Part shown: one piece after another, positions 24,052 to 32,025 of the stretch
Numbering within the stretch: position 1 is the first letter of the stretch
Layout of the letters: the number at the start of each line of letters is the position of its first letter
NCBI GenBank assembly: GCA_022827245.1
Contig: JAJDTI010000110.1
Coordinates: forward strand, 1-43,572
From: Pseudomonadales bacterium
Lineage (GTDB): Bacteria > Pseudomonadota > Gammaproteobacteria > Pseudomonadales > Azotimanducaceae
Direction: 5' to 3'
DNA length: 43,572 nucleotides
Made by a program: the position numbers and the translations under genes
The notes under the pieces: generated by a model
The model's input: only the letters and a program-made list of their open reading frames with translations
Database searches by the model: none
Told to the model about the DNA's origin: nothing

Positions 24052-25659
24052 TCAGTTGTCTTCCAGGATCATCGCCGCGCCCTTCTCTCCGATCATGATC
24101 GCGGGGGCGTTGGTGTTGCCCGACACGAGCGTGGGCATGATCGACGCGTCCGCCACCCGCAGGCCTTCGAGGCCCCTGACCCGCAGCCGTTCGTCGACCA
24201 CGGCCTGCGGGTCGCTCCCCATCTTGCAGGTGCCGATCGGGTGGAACACCGTGCTCCCCGACCGGCGGCAGAAACCCAGGATCTCGTCGTCGGTCCGCAC
24301 GTCCGGCCCCGGGAGGATCTCGTGGTCCCGGTAGCGCGCGAGCGCCGGCGCGTCCCCTACGCGCCGGGCGATGTTGATCCCACCGACGAGCGCATCCCGA
24401 TCCACGCGTTCGCTCAGGAAGTTGGGGCGGATCGCCGGCGGGGCGGTCGGGTCCGCGCTATGGACGTGGATGGACCCCCGGCTCTCCGGACGGAGCTGGC
24501 ACACCGACAGCATCATCCCCGGTTCCTTCTCGAGCGTGCCGCGCTTGCCGGCCGCGTAACTCGCGTGGGCGAAGTGGAACTGCACGTCCGGGGTCTCCAG
24601 TTCCGGCCGCGTGCGCACAAACCCGTGGGCGATGCCGGCCGTGTAGGTGAAAGCCCCCCGCCGCGCGGCCGCGTACTTCAGCGCCGCCACCGCGAAGCGC
24701 GCCCCGCGGGTCTCCTCGTTCAGCGTCCGGGCGCCCTTGACGCGCCATGCGACGCCGCTCGCGTAGTGGTCCCGGTAGTTCTCGCCCACGCCGGGCAACT
24801 CGTGGACGACCGGGATCCCGTGTTCGCGGAGCAGGTCCGGCTGCCCGATCCCGGACAGTTCGAGCAACTGCGGCGACTGGACCGCGCCGGCGGCCAGGAC
24901 GACCTCCCTGCGCGCGCGGACTTCGACGGCGTTCCCCCCGTTGGAACGCCCTGCCCCGCCATAGCGCACGCCGACGGCGCGGCCGCCGTCGCACAGCACC
25001 GCGTGCGTCAGCGCCCGCGTGCGGATCGTCAGGTTGGACCGTCCGCGGGCCGGGTTCAGGAACGCGCGCGCCGTACTGTGCCGCCGCCCGCGCTGCTGGG
25101 TCACCTGGTAGTAGCCGAAGCCTTCCTGGGACGCCCCGTTGTAGTCGGGATTCTTCGCGTAGCCGATCTCGCCGCCCGCCTCGACGAACGCGTCGAGGAG
25201 GGGGTGACGCTCGATCATGTCGGCGACGTTCAGCTCGCCGCCATCGCCCCGGTACTCGTCCCCGCCCCGCTCGAAGCGCTCGGAGCGCTTGAAGAACGGC
25301 AGCACCTCGTCGTACGACCACCCGCGGTTGCCGAGTTGCGCCCAGGTGTCGTAGTCGAATGCCTGGCCCCTGACGTAGAGCATGCCGTTGATCGAACTCG
25401 ACCCGCCGAGCACCTTGCCGCGCGGAATCGGGATGCGCCGGTTGTCCGTGCCGGGCTCCGGTTCGGTGTCGAAGCACCAGTTGACGCTCGGGCGGTCGAT
25501 CATCTTCCAGAAGCCGACCGGCACGTGGATCAACGGGCTCCAATCACGGCCTCCGGCTTCGAGAAGCAGCACGCTGTTTGCCGGATCCGCGCTCAGCCGG
25601 TTCGCCAGCACGCAGCCGGCGGATCCCGCACCCACGACGATGTAGTCGAACTCTTCCAC
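24052..25659 (-). CDS. GMC-family FAD oxidoreductase (choline dehydrogenase-like)
   Basis: This 535-residue flavoenzyme has the ADP-binding motif VVGAGSAGCVLANRLS at the N terminus, the GMC signature PRGKVLGGSSSINGM near residue 90, and catalytic H473 (FHPIGTCKMG) and N515 (VSGNTNAPAIM). GMC enzymes oxidise alcohols such as choline, long-chain or aryl alcohols with FAD. The GTG at 25659 with GGGAGGG just upstream puts the Rossmann strand at the N terminus; the open frame extends further but into the divergent neighbour. No betaine or transport genes that would suggest choline are nearby, so the substrate is open. Confidence 0.93.
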   Translation of the reverse strand: MEEFDYIVVGAGSAGCVLANRLSADPANSVLLLEAGGRDWSPLIHVPVGFWKMIDRPSVNWCFDTEPEPGTDNRRIPIPRGKVLGGSSSINGMLYVRGQAFDYDTWAQLGNRGWSYDEVLPFFKRSERFERGGDEYRGDGGELNVADMIERHPLLDAFVEAGGEIGYAKNPDYNGASQEGFGYYQVTQQRGRRHSTARAFLNPARGRSNLTIRTRALTHAVLCDGGRAVGVRYGGAGRSNGGNAVEVRARREVVLAAGAVQSPQLLELSGIGQPDLLREHGIPVVHELPGVGENYRDHYASGVAWRVKGARTLNEETRGARFAVAALKYAAARRGAFTYTAGIAHGFVRTRPELETPDVQFHFAHASYAAGKRGTLEKEPGMMLSVCQLRPESRGSIHVHSADPTAPPAIRPNFLSERVDRDALVGGINIARRVGDAPALARYRDHEILPGPDVRTDDEILGFCRRSGSTVFHPIGTCKMGSDPQAVVDERLRVRGLEGLRVADASIMPTLVSGNTNAPAIMIGEKGAAMILEDN

Positions 25660-25762
25660 GAACCCTCCCGTTTCTGCCGTGCCAGAAGATACGTTCCGGC
25701 GTCGCGGTATGCTAGACGGGCGGCACCGCCGTTCCCCCGTACCTGCCCGGGACCGTCCTTCG

Positions 25763-27190
25763 ATGCAGATGATCGACATCCCGTCGCTGCGCTCCGCCGA
25801 CATGCCGGAGCGCGAAGCGGGCTTCTGGAAGATGACCGGTCCGGGCGCCGTCATGGTCGGCATGGCCGTCGGTTCGGGAGAACTCATCCTCTGGCCGTGG
25901 ATCACCGCGAAGTTCGGCGCCGAGATGATGTGGGCGGCCGCCCTCGGGGTGTTCCTGCAGCTCTGGATCAACATCGAGATCGGCCGCTGGGCCGTCGCCA
26001 CCGGCGAGAGCGCCTTCACCGGCTTCGCCCGGATGTCCCGCTTCTGGGTGTTCTTCTTCCTGACCCTGCTCTTCGTCGGCGCGTTTCTCCCGGGCTGGGG
26101 GCTCGCGGCGGGGACCTCCATCAAGATCCTGTTCTTCGGCACCGACGGACCGGGACCAGACTGGGCGTGGACCGCGCTCGTCTTCGCGCTCGCACTCGCC
26201 ATCGTGTTCGGGCCGAAACGCATCTATGCGTCCGTAGAGCGCTCGATCATCTGCATGGTGCTCGTGATCGTCGGCGGCCTGCTCGTGGTGGCCTTCAGCG
26301 TCGGGACGCTCGGCGACGTGTGGACGATGCTGAAGGGCGTGGCGAACGTCGGGCACATCAGCCTCGACGAGGAGTTCACGTTCAACCGGTTCTTCGGCGC
26401 CTTCGTGTTCGCGGGCGCGGGCGGGGTCGGGAACCTCTACTACGCGTACTACCTGCGCGACAAGAACATCGGCATGGGCGCGCGCATTCCCGTGCTCCTG
26501 AATCCCCTGCGGCAGGCGCAGCGCGGCGACAGCGAGATCGGCTACCGCTTTCCCGCGACGGCCGAGAACGTCAACCGCTTCCGTGCCTGGTTCCGCTTCG
26601 TCGTGCAGGACAGCGTCGCGTACTTCTGGCTCGCCAACACGTTCACGATGTTCCTGTTCATGTTCGGGGCGCTCGTGGTGCTGCACCCGCTGGGCATCGT
26701 TCCCCAGGAGAGCCAGCTCGTCTGGGACCTCGCCATCATCCTCGAAGGGACGATGGGCGTCGGCGGACGACAGCTCTTCCTGATCATTGGCATCGCGGCC
26801 CTCTTCTCGAGCGTGCTGACCGGACTCGACGGGGGCGTACGGCTCTGGGTGGACCTGCTGCACACCAACTTCCCGTTCGCGCACCGCTTCGCCGCGAACA
26901 AGCTGTACTTCGGGTTCGCCCTCGGCCTCTCCGCGATCGGTGTCGCAGCGACCTGGGTTTTCGGGACGTTCGACATCACTGCCCTCGACTTCTTCTTCAT
27001 CAGCGCCACGATCGCCGGCTTCTCCATGGCGGCCTACGTCCCGATGGTGCTGTACATGAACCTGCGCCACCTGCCGGTGGAAGTGCGTCCGAAGCCGATT
27101 AACATTGTCATGGTGTCGATCGGCGCCGCCACCTACATCAGCTTCGCCGTGTACACGGTAGGATCGAAGGTCGCCGAGTGGATGACCTGA
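25763..27190 (+). CDS. Nramp-related (SLC11-like) membrane permease
   Basis: This 475-residue protein has about eleven or twelve membrane helices. The first helix carries GPGAVMVGMAVGSGELILWP, which aligns with the first helix of Nramp transporters, but the metal-binding DPGN motif is absent and the position reads VGSGE. A long central loop (RIPVLLNPLRQAQRGDSEIG) and several GLDGGVR-like turns follow. Canonical Nramp proteins carry Mn or Fe with protons; without DPGN this is more likely a transporter of another substrate. It is divergent from the GMC gene and upstream of three exported hydrolases in the same direction, probably one operon. Confidence 0.78.
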   Translation: MQMIDIPSLRSADMPEREAGFWKMTGPGAVMVGMAVGSGELILWPWITAKFGAEMMWAAALGVFLQLWINIEIGRWAVATGESAFTGFARMSRFWVFFFLTLLFVGAFLPGWGLAAGTSIKILFFGTDGPGPDWAWTALVFALALAIVFGPKRIYASVERSIICMVLVIVGGLLVVAFSVGTLGDVWTMLKGVANVGHISLDEEFTFNRFFGAFVFAGAGGVGNLYYAYYLRDKNIGMGARIPVLLNPLRQAQRGDSEIGYRFPATAENVNRFRAWFRFVVQDSVAYFWLANTFTMFLFMFGALVVLHPLGIVPQESQLVWDLAIILEGTMGVGGRQLFLIIGIAALFSSVLTGLDGGVRLWVDLLHTNFPFAHRFAANKLYFGFALGLSAIGVAATWVFGTFDITALDFFFISATIAGFSMAAYVPMVLYMNLRHLPVEVRPKPINIVMVSIGAATYISFAVYTVGSKVAEWMT

Positions 27191-27219
27191 ACGTCAACAC
27201 CCAAGCAGAGGGGAATGGA

Positions 27220-28575
27220 ATGCACCTGCAACATCGAATCCGCTTCCTCGCCGTCGCTGTCGCGGCGCTCGCCGCCCTGGCGGCGCCGGCCGCGTTCGCG
27301 AACGCCAGTCCGATGCCCATGGCGGAGCCCGAGAGCGTCGGCATGTCGAGCGAGCGCCTCCTGCGCATCGGCGAAGGCATGCGCCGGATGATCGACGACG
27401 GGAAGATCCCCGGGACGGTCAGCCTCGTCGCCCGGCGCGGCAAGGTGGTGCACTTCGAGACGAACGGCCTGCGCAACGTGGATGCCGGACTGCCGATGGA
27501 GCACGACACGATCTTCCGGCTCTACTCGCAGAGCAAGGTCGTCACCGGCGCCGCGGTGATGATCCTCTTTGAGGAGGGGCACTTCCTGATGACCGACCCG
27601 GTGTCGAAGTACTTGCCGGAATTGGCCGACATGGAGGTCTACCTGGGTGAGCAGGACGGAGAGATCGTCACCGAGCCGGCCGGACCCATCACGATCCAGC
27701 AGCTCGCGACACACACCTCGGGGCTCACCTATGGGTTCATCCCGACGCCTGTCGGGAAGATGTACACCGAGAAGGGCGTGGTCGCGACCGGCACGCCGCT
27801 GCCCATCGAGGGGGAAGACGAGACCGTGGCTCCGCCCGCCTCGCTCAAGGAGTGGAGTGAGCGGCTGGGAACCGTGCCGCTGGTCGCCCAGCCGGGGACC
27901 GAGTGGCACTACAGCGTCGGCATGGACGTGCTCGGGCGCCTGGTGGAGGCCGTGTCCGGGATGTCCTTCGGAGAGTTCCTGCGCGCACGCCTTTTCGACC
28001 CGCTCGGGATGCCCGACACGGGCTTCTACGTCCCCGACTCCAAGGTCGCGCGCTTCGCGGCGAACTACGGCCCCGCCGAAGGCGGCGGCATGACGCTGAT
28101 CGACGATCCCGAAACCAGCGCCTACCGCGAGCCTCCGGCCCTGGAGATGGGTGGAGCGGGCCTCGTCGGCACCGTCGGGGACTACTTCAAGTTCGCGCAG
28201 ATGCTCGTGAACAAGGGGGAGTTCCAGGGCACGCGCATCCTCGGCAGGAGGACCGTGGAATTCATGACGGCCAACCACCTGACGCCCCTGTTTCCCGACG
28301 ATCCCATGACCTCGCTGCGGAGCCAGTTGGGGGCGTCGGCGCGGCAGTGGGGCATAGGTTTCGGGATCACCGGCTCGGTCGTGACGAATCCCGCCACCTC
28401 GGGCCTGCCGGTCTCGACGGGGACCTTCGGCTGGGGCGGCGCCGCCACCACGGGATTCTGGGTCGACCACGAGGAGGAGATCGTCGGCATCGTGCACACC
28501 CAGCTCACGCCCAGCGGGACGTACCCGGTGCGGGAGCTCATGCAGCAACTCACCTACCAGGCCATCATCGACTGA
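27220..28575 (+). CDS. Exported beta-lactamase-fold serine hydrolase, copy 1
   Basis: This 451-residue protein has a signal peptide (RIRFLAVAVAALAALAAPAAFA) and a class C beta-lactamase/esterase domain. The nucleophile motif is S103-Q-S-K106 (LYSQSKVVTG), the tyrosine motif WHYSVGM has Y231, and a late GWGGAATTGFW stretch replaces the KTG box. The family includes D-aminopeptidases, esterases and EstB-like enzymes, and resistance is not implied. ATG at 27220 follows AGAGGGGA. It lies 29 bases after the Nramp-related gene, and its closest relative is the next gene. A 10-15 residue insertion around 185-205 separates the two copies. Confidence 0.9.
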   Translation: MHLQHRIRFLAVAVAALAALAAPAAFANASPMPMAEPESVGMSSERLLRIGEGMRRMIDDGKIPGTVSLVARRGKVVHFETNGLRNVDAGLPMEHDTIFRLYSQSKVVTGAAVMILFEEGHFLMTDPVSKYLPELADMEVYLGEQDGEIVTEPAGPITIQQLATHTSGLTYGFIPTPVGKMYTEKGVVATGTPLPIEGEDETVAPPASLKEWSERLGTVPLVAQPGTEWHYSVGMDVLGRLVEAVSGMSFGEFLRARLFDPLGMPDTGFYVPDSKVARFAANYGPAEGGGMTLIDDPETSAYREPPALEMGGAGLVGTVGDYFKFAQMLVNKGEFQGTRILGRRTVEFMTANHLTPLFPDDPMTSLRSQLGASARQWGIGFGITGSVVTNPATSGLPVSTGTFGWGGAATTGFWVDHEEEIVGIVHTQLTPSGTYPVRELMQQLTYQAIID

Positions 28576-28591
28576 CCCCGGGGAGCCCGAC

Positions 28592-29932
28592 ATGACCACC
28601 CGACTCACCGTCACCAGCCTCGCGTGGCTGGGCGCGACGCTGCTTGCGGCGCTTCTCACGGCACTTGCGACCACGCCGACCGCCCGCGCCGACGCCGGCG
28701 ACATGCCGATGGCCGAACCCGAGAGCGTCGGCATGTCGAGCGAGCGCCTGCAGCGGATCGGCAAGGGCCTCGGCCGGCTGATCGACGCCGGCCATATTCC
28801 GGGAACGGTCTCCCTCGTCGCCCGGCGCGGGAAAGTCGTGCACTTCGAGGCGGCCGGCCTGCGCAACGTCGAGGCCGGGCTCCCGATGGAGCGGGACACC
28901 ATATTCCGCCTCTACTCGCAGACCAAGCCCGTCACCGGCGCCGCCGTGATGATGCTCTTCGAGGAGGGGCACTTCCTGATGACCGATCCGATCGCGAAGT
29001 ACCTGCCGGAGTTCGCGGAGATGGAGGTCTACCTCGGAGAGCAGGACGGCGAGATCCAGACCGAACCGGCGTCGCCCATCACCATCCAGCAACTGGCGAC
29101 CCACACCGCGGGACTCACCTACGGCTTTTTCCCGACGCCCGTTGGGAAGATGTACGCGGACGTGCTGGATGCACCCAGCGAAAGCTCGCCACCCGACGGC
29201 CTCGAGGCATGGGTCGCAGCTCTCGCCGAGCTGCCCCTCGTGGCCCAGCCCGGCACGGAGTGGCACTACAGCGTCGGCATGGACGTGCTCGGCCGGCTGG
29301 TGGAAGTGGTGTCCGGCATGTCCTTCGGGGAGTTCCTGCAGCAGCGCATCTTCGCTCCCCTCGGCATGGTGGATACCGGCTTCCATGTGCCGGATGACAA
29401 GCTCGACCGCTTCGCCGCCAACTACACGCCCACCGCGGACGGAGGGATGCAGCTCGCGGACGCGCCCGAAACCAGCTCCTACCGACGACCGCCCGCGGTC
29501 GAGATGGGGGGTGGGGGCCTGGTCGGGACGGTCAGCGACTACCTCAGGTTCGCCCAGATGCTCGCCAACAAGGGCGAGTACGGCGGCCAGCGACTGCTCG
29601 GCCGCAGGACCGTCGAGTTCATGACGTCCAACCACCTGACGCCGAACTTCCCGGACGACCCGATGACCACCCTGTTCGGCATGCTGGGCGCGGGGGACCG
29701 GGCCTGGGGCGTCGGCTTCGGCATCACCGGGTCGGTCGTCACGAACCCGGCGACATCCGGACTGCCGGTCTCGAAGGGCACGTTCGCCTGGGGCGGGGCG
29801 GCAACGACCCACTTCTGGGTGGATTACGAGGAGGACCTGGTCGGCATCGTGCACACGCAGTTGCTGCCGGACGGCACCTACCCGGTCCGCGACCTCATGC
29901 AACTGCTGACCTACCAGGCCATCGTCGACTGA
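28592..29932 (+). CDS. Exported beta-lactamase-fold serine hydrolase, copy 2
   Basis: This 446-residue paralogue of the preceding gene has a signal peptide (WLGATLLAALLTALATTPTARA) and the same mature start (MPMAEPESVGMSSERL). Its nucleophile motif is S109-Q-T-K112, with WHYSVGM and GWGGAATTHFW-like AWGGAATTHFW later. The two copies are highly similar over their whole length, so this is a tandem duplication within the operon. It starts 16 bases after copy 1 and is followed after 20 bases by an alpha/beta hydrolase. It is predicted to act in the periplasm or outside the cell on an ester or amide substrate. Confidence 0.9.
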   Translation: MTTRLTVTSLAWLGATLLAALLTALATTPTARADAGDMPMAEPESVGMSSERLQRIGKGLGRLIDAGHIPGTVSLVARRGKVVHFEAAGLRNVEAGLPMERDTIFRLYSQTKPVTGAAVMMLFEEGHFLMTDPIAKYLPEFAEMEVYLGEQDGEIQTEPASPITIQQLATHTAGLTYGFFPTPVGKMYADVLDAPSESSPPDGLEAWVAALAELPLVAQPGTEWHYSVGMDVLGRLVEVVSGMSFGEFLQQRIFAPLGMVDTGFHVPDDKLDRFAANYTPTADGGMQLADAPETSSYRRPPAVEMGGGGLVGTVSDYLRFAQMLANKGEYGGQRLLGRRTVEFMTSNHLTPNFPDDPMTTLFGMLGAGDRAWGVGFGITGSVVTNPATSGLPVSKGTFAWGGAATTHFWVDYEEDLVGIVHTQLLPDGTYPVRDLMQLLTYQAIVD

Positions 29933-29952
29933 CCGGCGCGGAGGAACCTCCC

Positions 29953-30783
29953 ATGCGCAGAACAGCACTCTCCGTCATCGCCACGGCCCTGCTGGCCGCC
30001 GGCGCCGCGGCCCAGGTGCCCGAGACCGACGCCGGCTTCGCCGTCTTCGGCAACGAGCAGATCTACTACGAGAGCACCGGCAGCGGCGACGCCGTGGTGC
30101 TCTCCCACGGCGCGGGAGGCAGCCATGCCATCTGGATGCACCAGACGCCCGTCCTCGCGGAGCACTACCGCGTCGTCACCTGGGATCAGCGCGGCTGGGG
30201 CAAGTCCACGGACACCGCGGGCCGCGCCGGCGATCCGAACACGGCCGTCGACGACCTCCGCCGCCTGCTTGACCATCTCGGCATCGAGAAGGCCCACGTC
30301 ATCGGCCAGTCCATGGGCGGTTGGGCGGTCGCAGGGTTCGCGCTGCGCCACCCCGAGCGGACGCTCTCGCTGACGCTGGCCAACACCTACGGCGGCCTCA
30401 CCACCGAAGCGATGGACGAGTTGATGACCTCCGAGCAGATCCAGGAGCGGCAGGCACGAGGCCGGCCCTCCGACATCGCGGATCCCGCTCGGGCGTTCCA
30501 GTACCGCCAGCTCAGCCGCCTCGCGCCGCCGAGGCCTCCGACGGACCTTGGCGAGCGGCTGTTCGACGCCGGCTGGGACCTCGAGGCGGCCAGGAAGACC
30601 ACGGTACCGATCCTCATCGTCACGGGACCCCACGACTGGATCTTCCCGCCGGAGATGATGCGGATGCTGGACGCGGAACTGCCGACGAGTCGTCTGGTGG
30701 AGATTCCGGACGCAGGTCACTCGCCGTACTTCGAGTTTCCGGACGCGTGGAACCAGGCCGTGCTGCAGCACCTTGGAGGCTGA
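29953..30783 (+). CDS. Exported alpha/beta hydrolase
   Basis: This 276-residue protein has a signal peptide (LSVIATALLAAGAAAQ) and an alpha/beta-hydrolase core. It shows the oxyanion HGAGGSHAIW, WDQRGWGKS, nucleophile elbow VIGQSMGGWA, acid loop VTGPHDWIFPP and late histidine DAGHSPYFEFP. Related enzymes are esterases, lactonases or C-C hydrolases. GGAGGA lies upstream of the ATG. It is the last gene of the presumed operon with the permease and the two serine hydrolases, which suggests that a substrate is hydrolysed outside the cytoplasm and a product imported. Confidence 0.9.
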   Translation: MRRTALSVIATALLAAGAAAQVPETDAGFAVFGNEQIYYESTGSGDAVVLSHGAGGSHAIWMHQTPVLAEHYRVVTWDQRGWGKSTDTAGRAGDPNTAVDDLRRLLDHLGIEKAHVIGQSMGGWAVAGFALRHPERTLSLTLANTYGGLTTEAMDELMTSEQIQERQARGRPSDIADPARAFQYRQLSRLAPPRPPTDLGERLFDAGWDLEAARKTTVPILIVTGPHDWIFPPEMMRMLDAELPTSRLVEIPDAGHSPYFEFPDAWNQAVLQHLGG

Positions 30784-30822
30784 CGCCTGAACTGGCGCAT
30801 CTGGGCAGAGTGCGATCACGAT

Positions 30823-31212
30823 TCAGGCGAGATAGCTGCTCAAAGAGACAATGAGGATGCCTCGGTAGTCTCCCTGCGCCAACATCGCGCGATCTCCGGT
30901 CACGACAAGCTGCGCACCGGCCGCGAGCGCGCACTCCAGAATTCGATTGTCGGGTTCGTCGGCAAGCACGGCCAGCCGCTCCGTCGGCTCGACGAACTCG
31001 GCCGCCTCGGAAAGAAAGACGGCAACGCGCGCCAAGGCCTCTCGATCATGGTCGAACTTCCGGGCGAGCACGGAGAGGAGTTCGTCGAGAACGGCCTTTG
31101 ACAGGGCGAGGGAGTCTTCGCCATCAACAACCCTTCGCAGTGCCTCGTCGCCTCGGCCGCCTGGAAGGGCGAGAGCGGACACCAGCACATTCGTATCGAA
31201 CACGACCTTCAC
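30823..31212 (-). CDS. PIN-domain toxin (COG1569-like)
   Basis: This 129-residue PIN-domain protein has acidic residues D6 (VVFDTNVLVSAL), D88 (DEPDNRILECAL) and D107 (VTGDRAML), fitting the PIN family annotated as putative toxin components. It should be a metal-dependent ribonuclease. GTG at 31212 is chosen because it overlaps the antitoxin TGA by 4 bases (GTGA) and puts the first PIN strand at the N terminus; the open frame extends upstream only as shadow. It forms a pair with the RHH protein. Confidence 0.87.
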   Translation of the reverse strand: MKVVFDTNVLVSALALPGGRGDEALRRVVDGEDSLALSKAVLDELLSVLARKFDHDREALARVAVFLSEAAEFVEPTERLAVLADEPDNRILECALAAGAQLVVTGDRAMLAQGDYRGILIVSLSSYLA

Positions 31213-31442
31213 GTCCGAAGGTACCGCTCCAAGTCTTCTTCGCTCAGGATCCCCTGCTCTTTCGCCTTCCTGCTCCAATAGCCTTGCAGGCCTTGCAGTT
31301 CCTCGCGCAAACGTGTGGCGCGTGCGTCCCGCAGGGCGTCTTGGACGACGCCGCTCAACGTCTTGCCTTCCGCGCGGGCTATCTGCTCTGCCGCACGAGC
31401 TAGGTCTGGAGGCAACGAGACAGTCTTCTTGACGGCCTTCAT
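31209..31442 (-). CDS. Ribbon-helix-helix antitoxin (CopG-like)
   Basis: This 77-residue protein starts with an RHH DNA-binding domain (KAVKKTVSLPPDLARAAEQI, then TLSGVVQDALRD) and ends in a toxin-binding helix (EEDLERYLRT). It lies first in a two-gene unit with the PIN toxin. Directly upstream of the ATG, AGAACAGG is repeated as AACAGGAT, which might be both ribosome site and part of an operator. The expected role is neutralisation of the PIN protein and autorepression. Confidence 0.87.
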   Translation of the reverse strand: MKAVKKTVSLPPDLARAAEQIARAEGKTLSGVVQDALRDARATRLREELQGLQGYWSRKAKEQGILSEEDLERYLRT

Positions 31443-31605
31443 CCTGTTCTATCCTGTTCAGTGGGCGGGTAGGAAATAATCATACCCCAGTCCGCAGCCG
31501 CCTCGCCCTGAGTGGTGCCCCGGACAAGTGGCGCCCCGGACCTGCGCTCCGCGATGCCGGCATGGTATGTTCGCCGCCCCCCAATCACTCGACGGATCCC
31601 CAAGC

Positions 31606-32025
31606 GTGGCCTACGACAAACCCATCCCCCCCAAGGGGCTGCACACTCAGCCGTTCTGGGACGGCGCGAAGGAAGGCAAGCTGATGCTGCCCCGGTGCAC
31701 GAGCTGCAATCGCGTGCACTGGTACCCGCGCCTCATCTGCCCGTTCTGCCACGCGACGGAGATCGAGTGGATCGAGGCCAGCGGGGAAGGCCGCATCCAC
31801 ACCTTCGCCGTGCAGCACCGCGCTTTCGGAGGCTGGGCGAAGGAAGTGCCCTACGTCACGGCCTACATCGACCTCGCCGAAGGCGATCGCATGATGACGG
31901 TGCTCCGCGGCGTCGACGCCGAGCGCCCCGAGACCATCGAGATCGGCGGGCTGGTGCGCGTCGAGTTCGAAGAGGCGGACGAGGACACGCACATCCCGTT
32001 CTGGCGCGTGGCGGAGGCCTCCTGA
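31606..32025 (+). CDS. DUF35 OB-fold / zinc-ribbon partner of thiolase, module 2
   Basis: This 139-residue protein has the N-terminal helix LHTQPFWDGAKEGKLML, a zinc ribbon with C31, C34, C45 and C48 (CTSC and CPFC), and an OB fold (about 55-135). It is the counterpart of the protein at 13933-14355 but clearly diverged. GTG at 31606 gives the usual N terminus; ATG at 31567 in the same frame would add 13 residues, and neither has a strong ribosome site. It is coupled to the thiolase by TGATG. Confidence 0.86.
   Translation: MAYDKPIPPKGLHTQPFWDGAKEGKLMLPRCTSCNRVHWYPRLICPFCHATEIEWIEASGEGRIHTFAVQHRAFGGWAKEVPYVTAYIDLAEGDRMMTVLRGVDAERPETIEIGGLVRVEFEEADEDTHIPFWRVAEAS

Noticed and set aside
24350..24366. 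CCCCTAC motif resembling the end of the REP units
   Set aside because: It sits within the GMC coding sequence, and the CTTGT/CTCGT loop and stem are absent.
24241..27102. A 953-codon plus-strand frame over the GMC oxidoreductase and the Nramp-related gene
   Set aside because: It lies antisense to the GMC gene and out of frame with the permease, and it shows no recognisable protein family.
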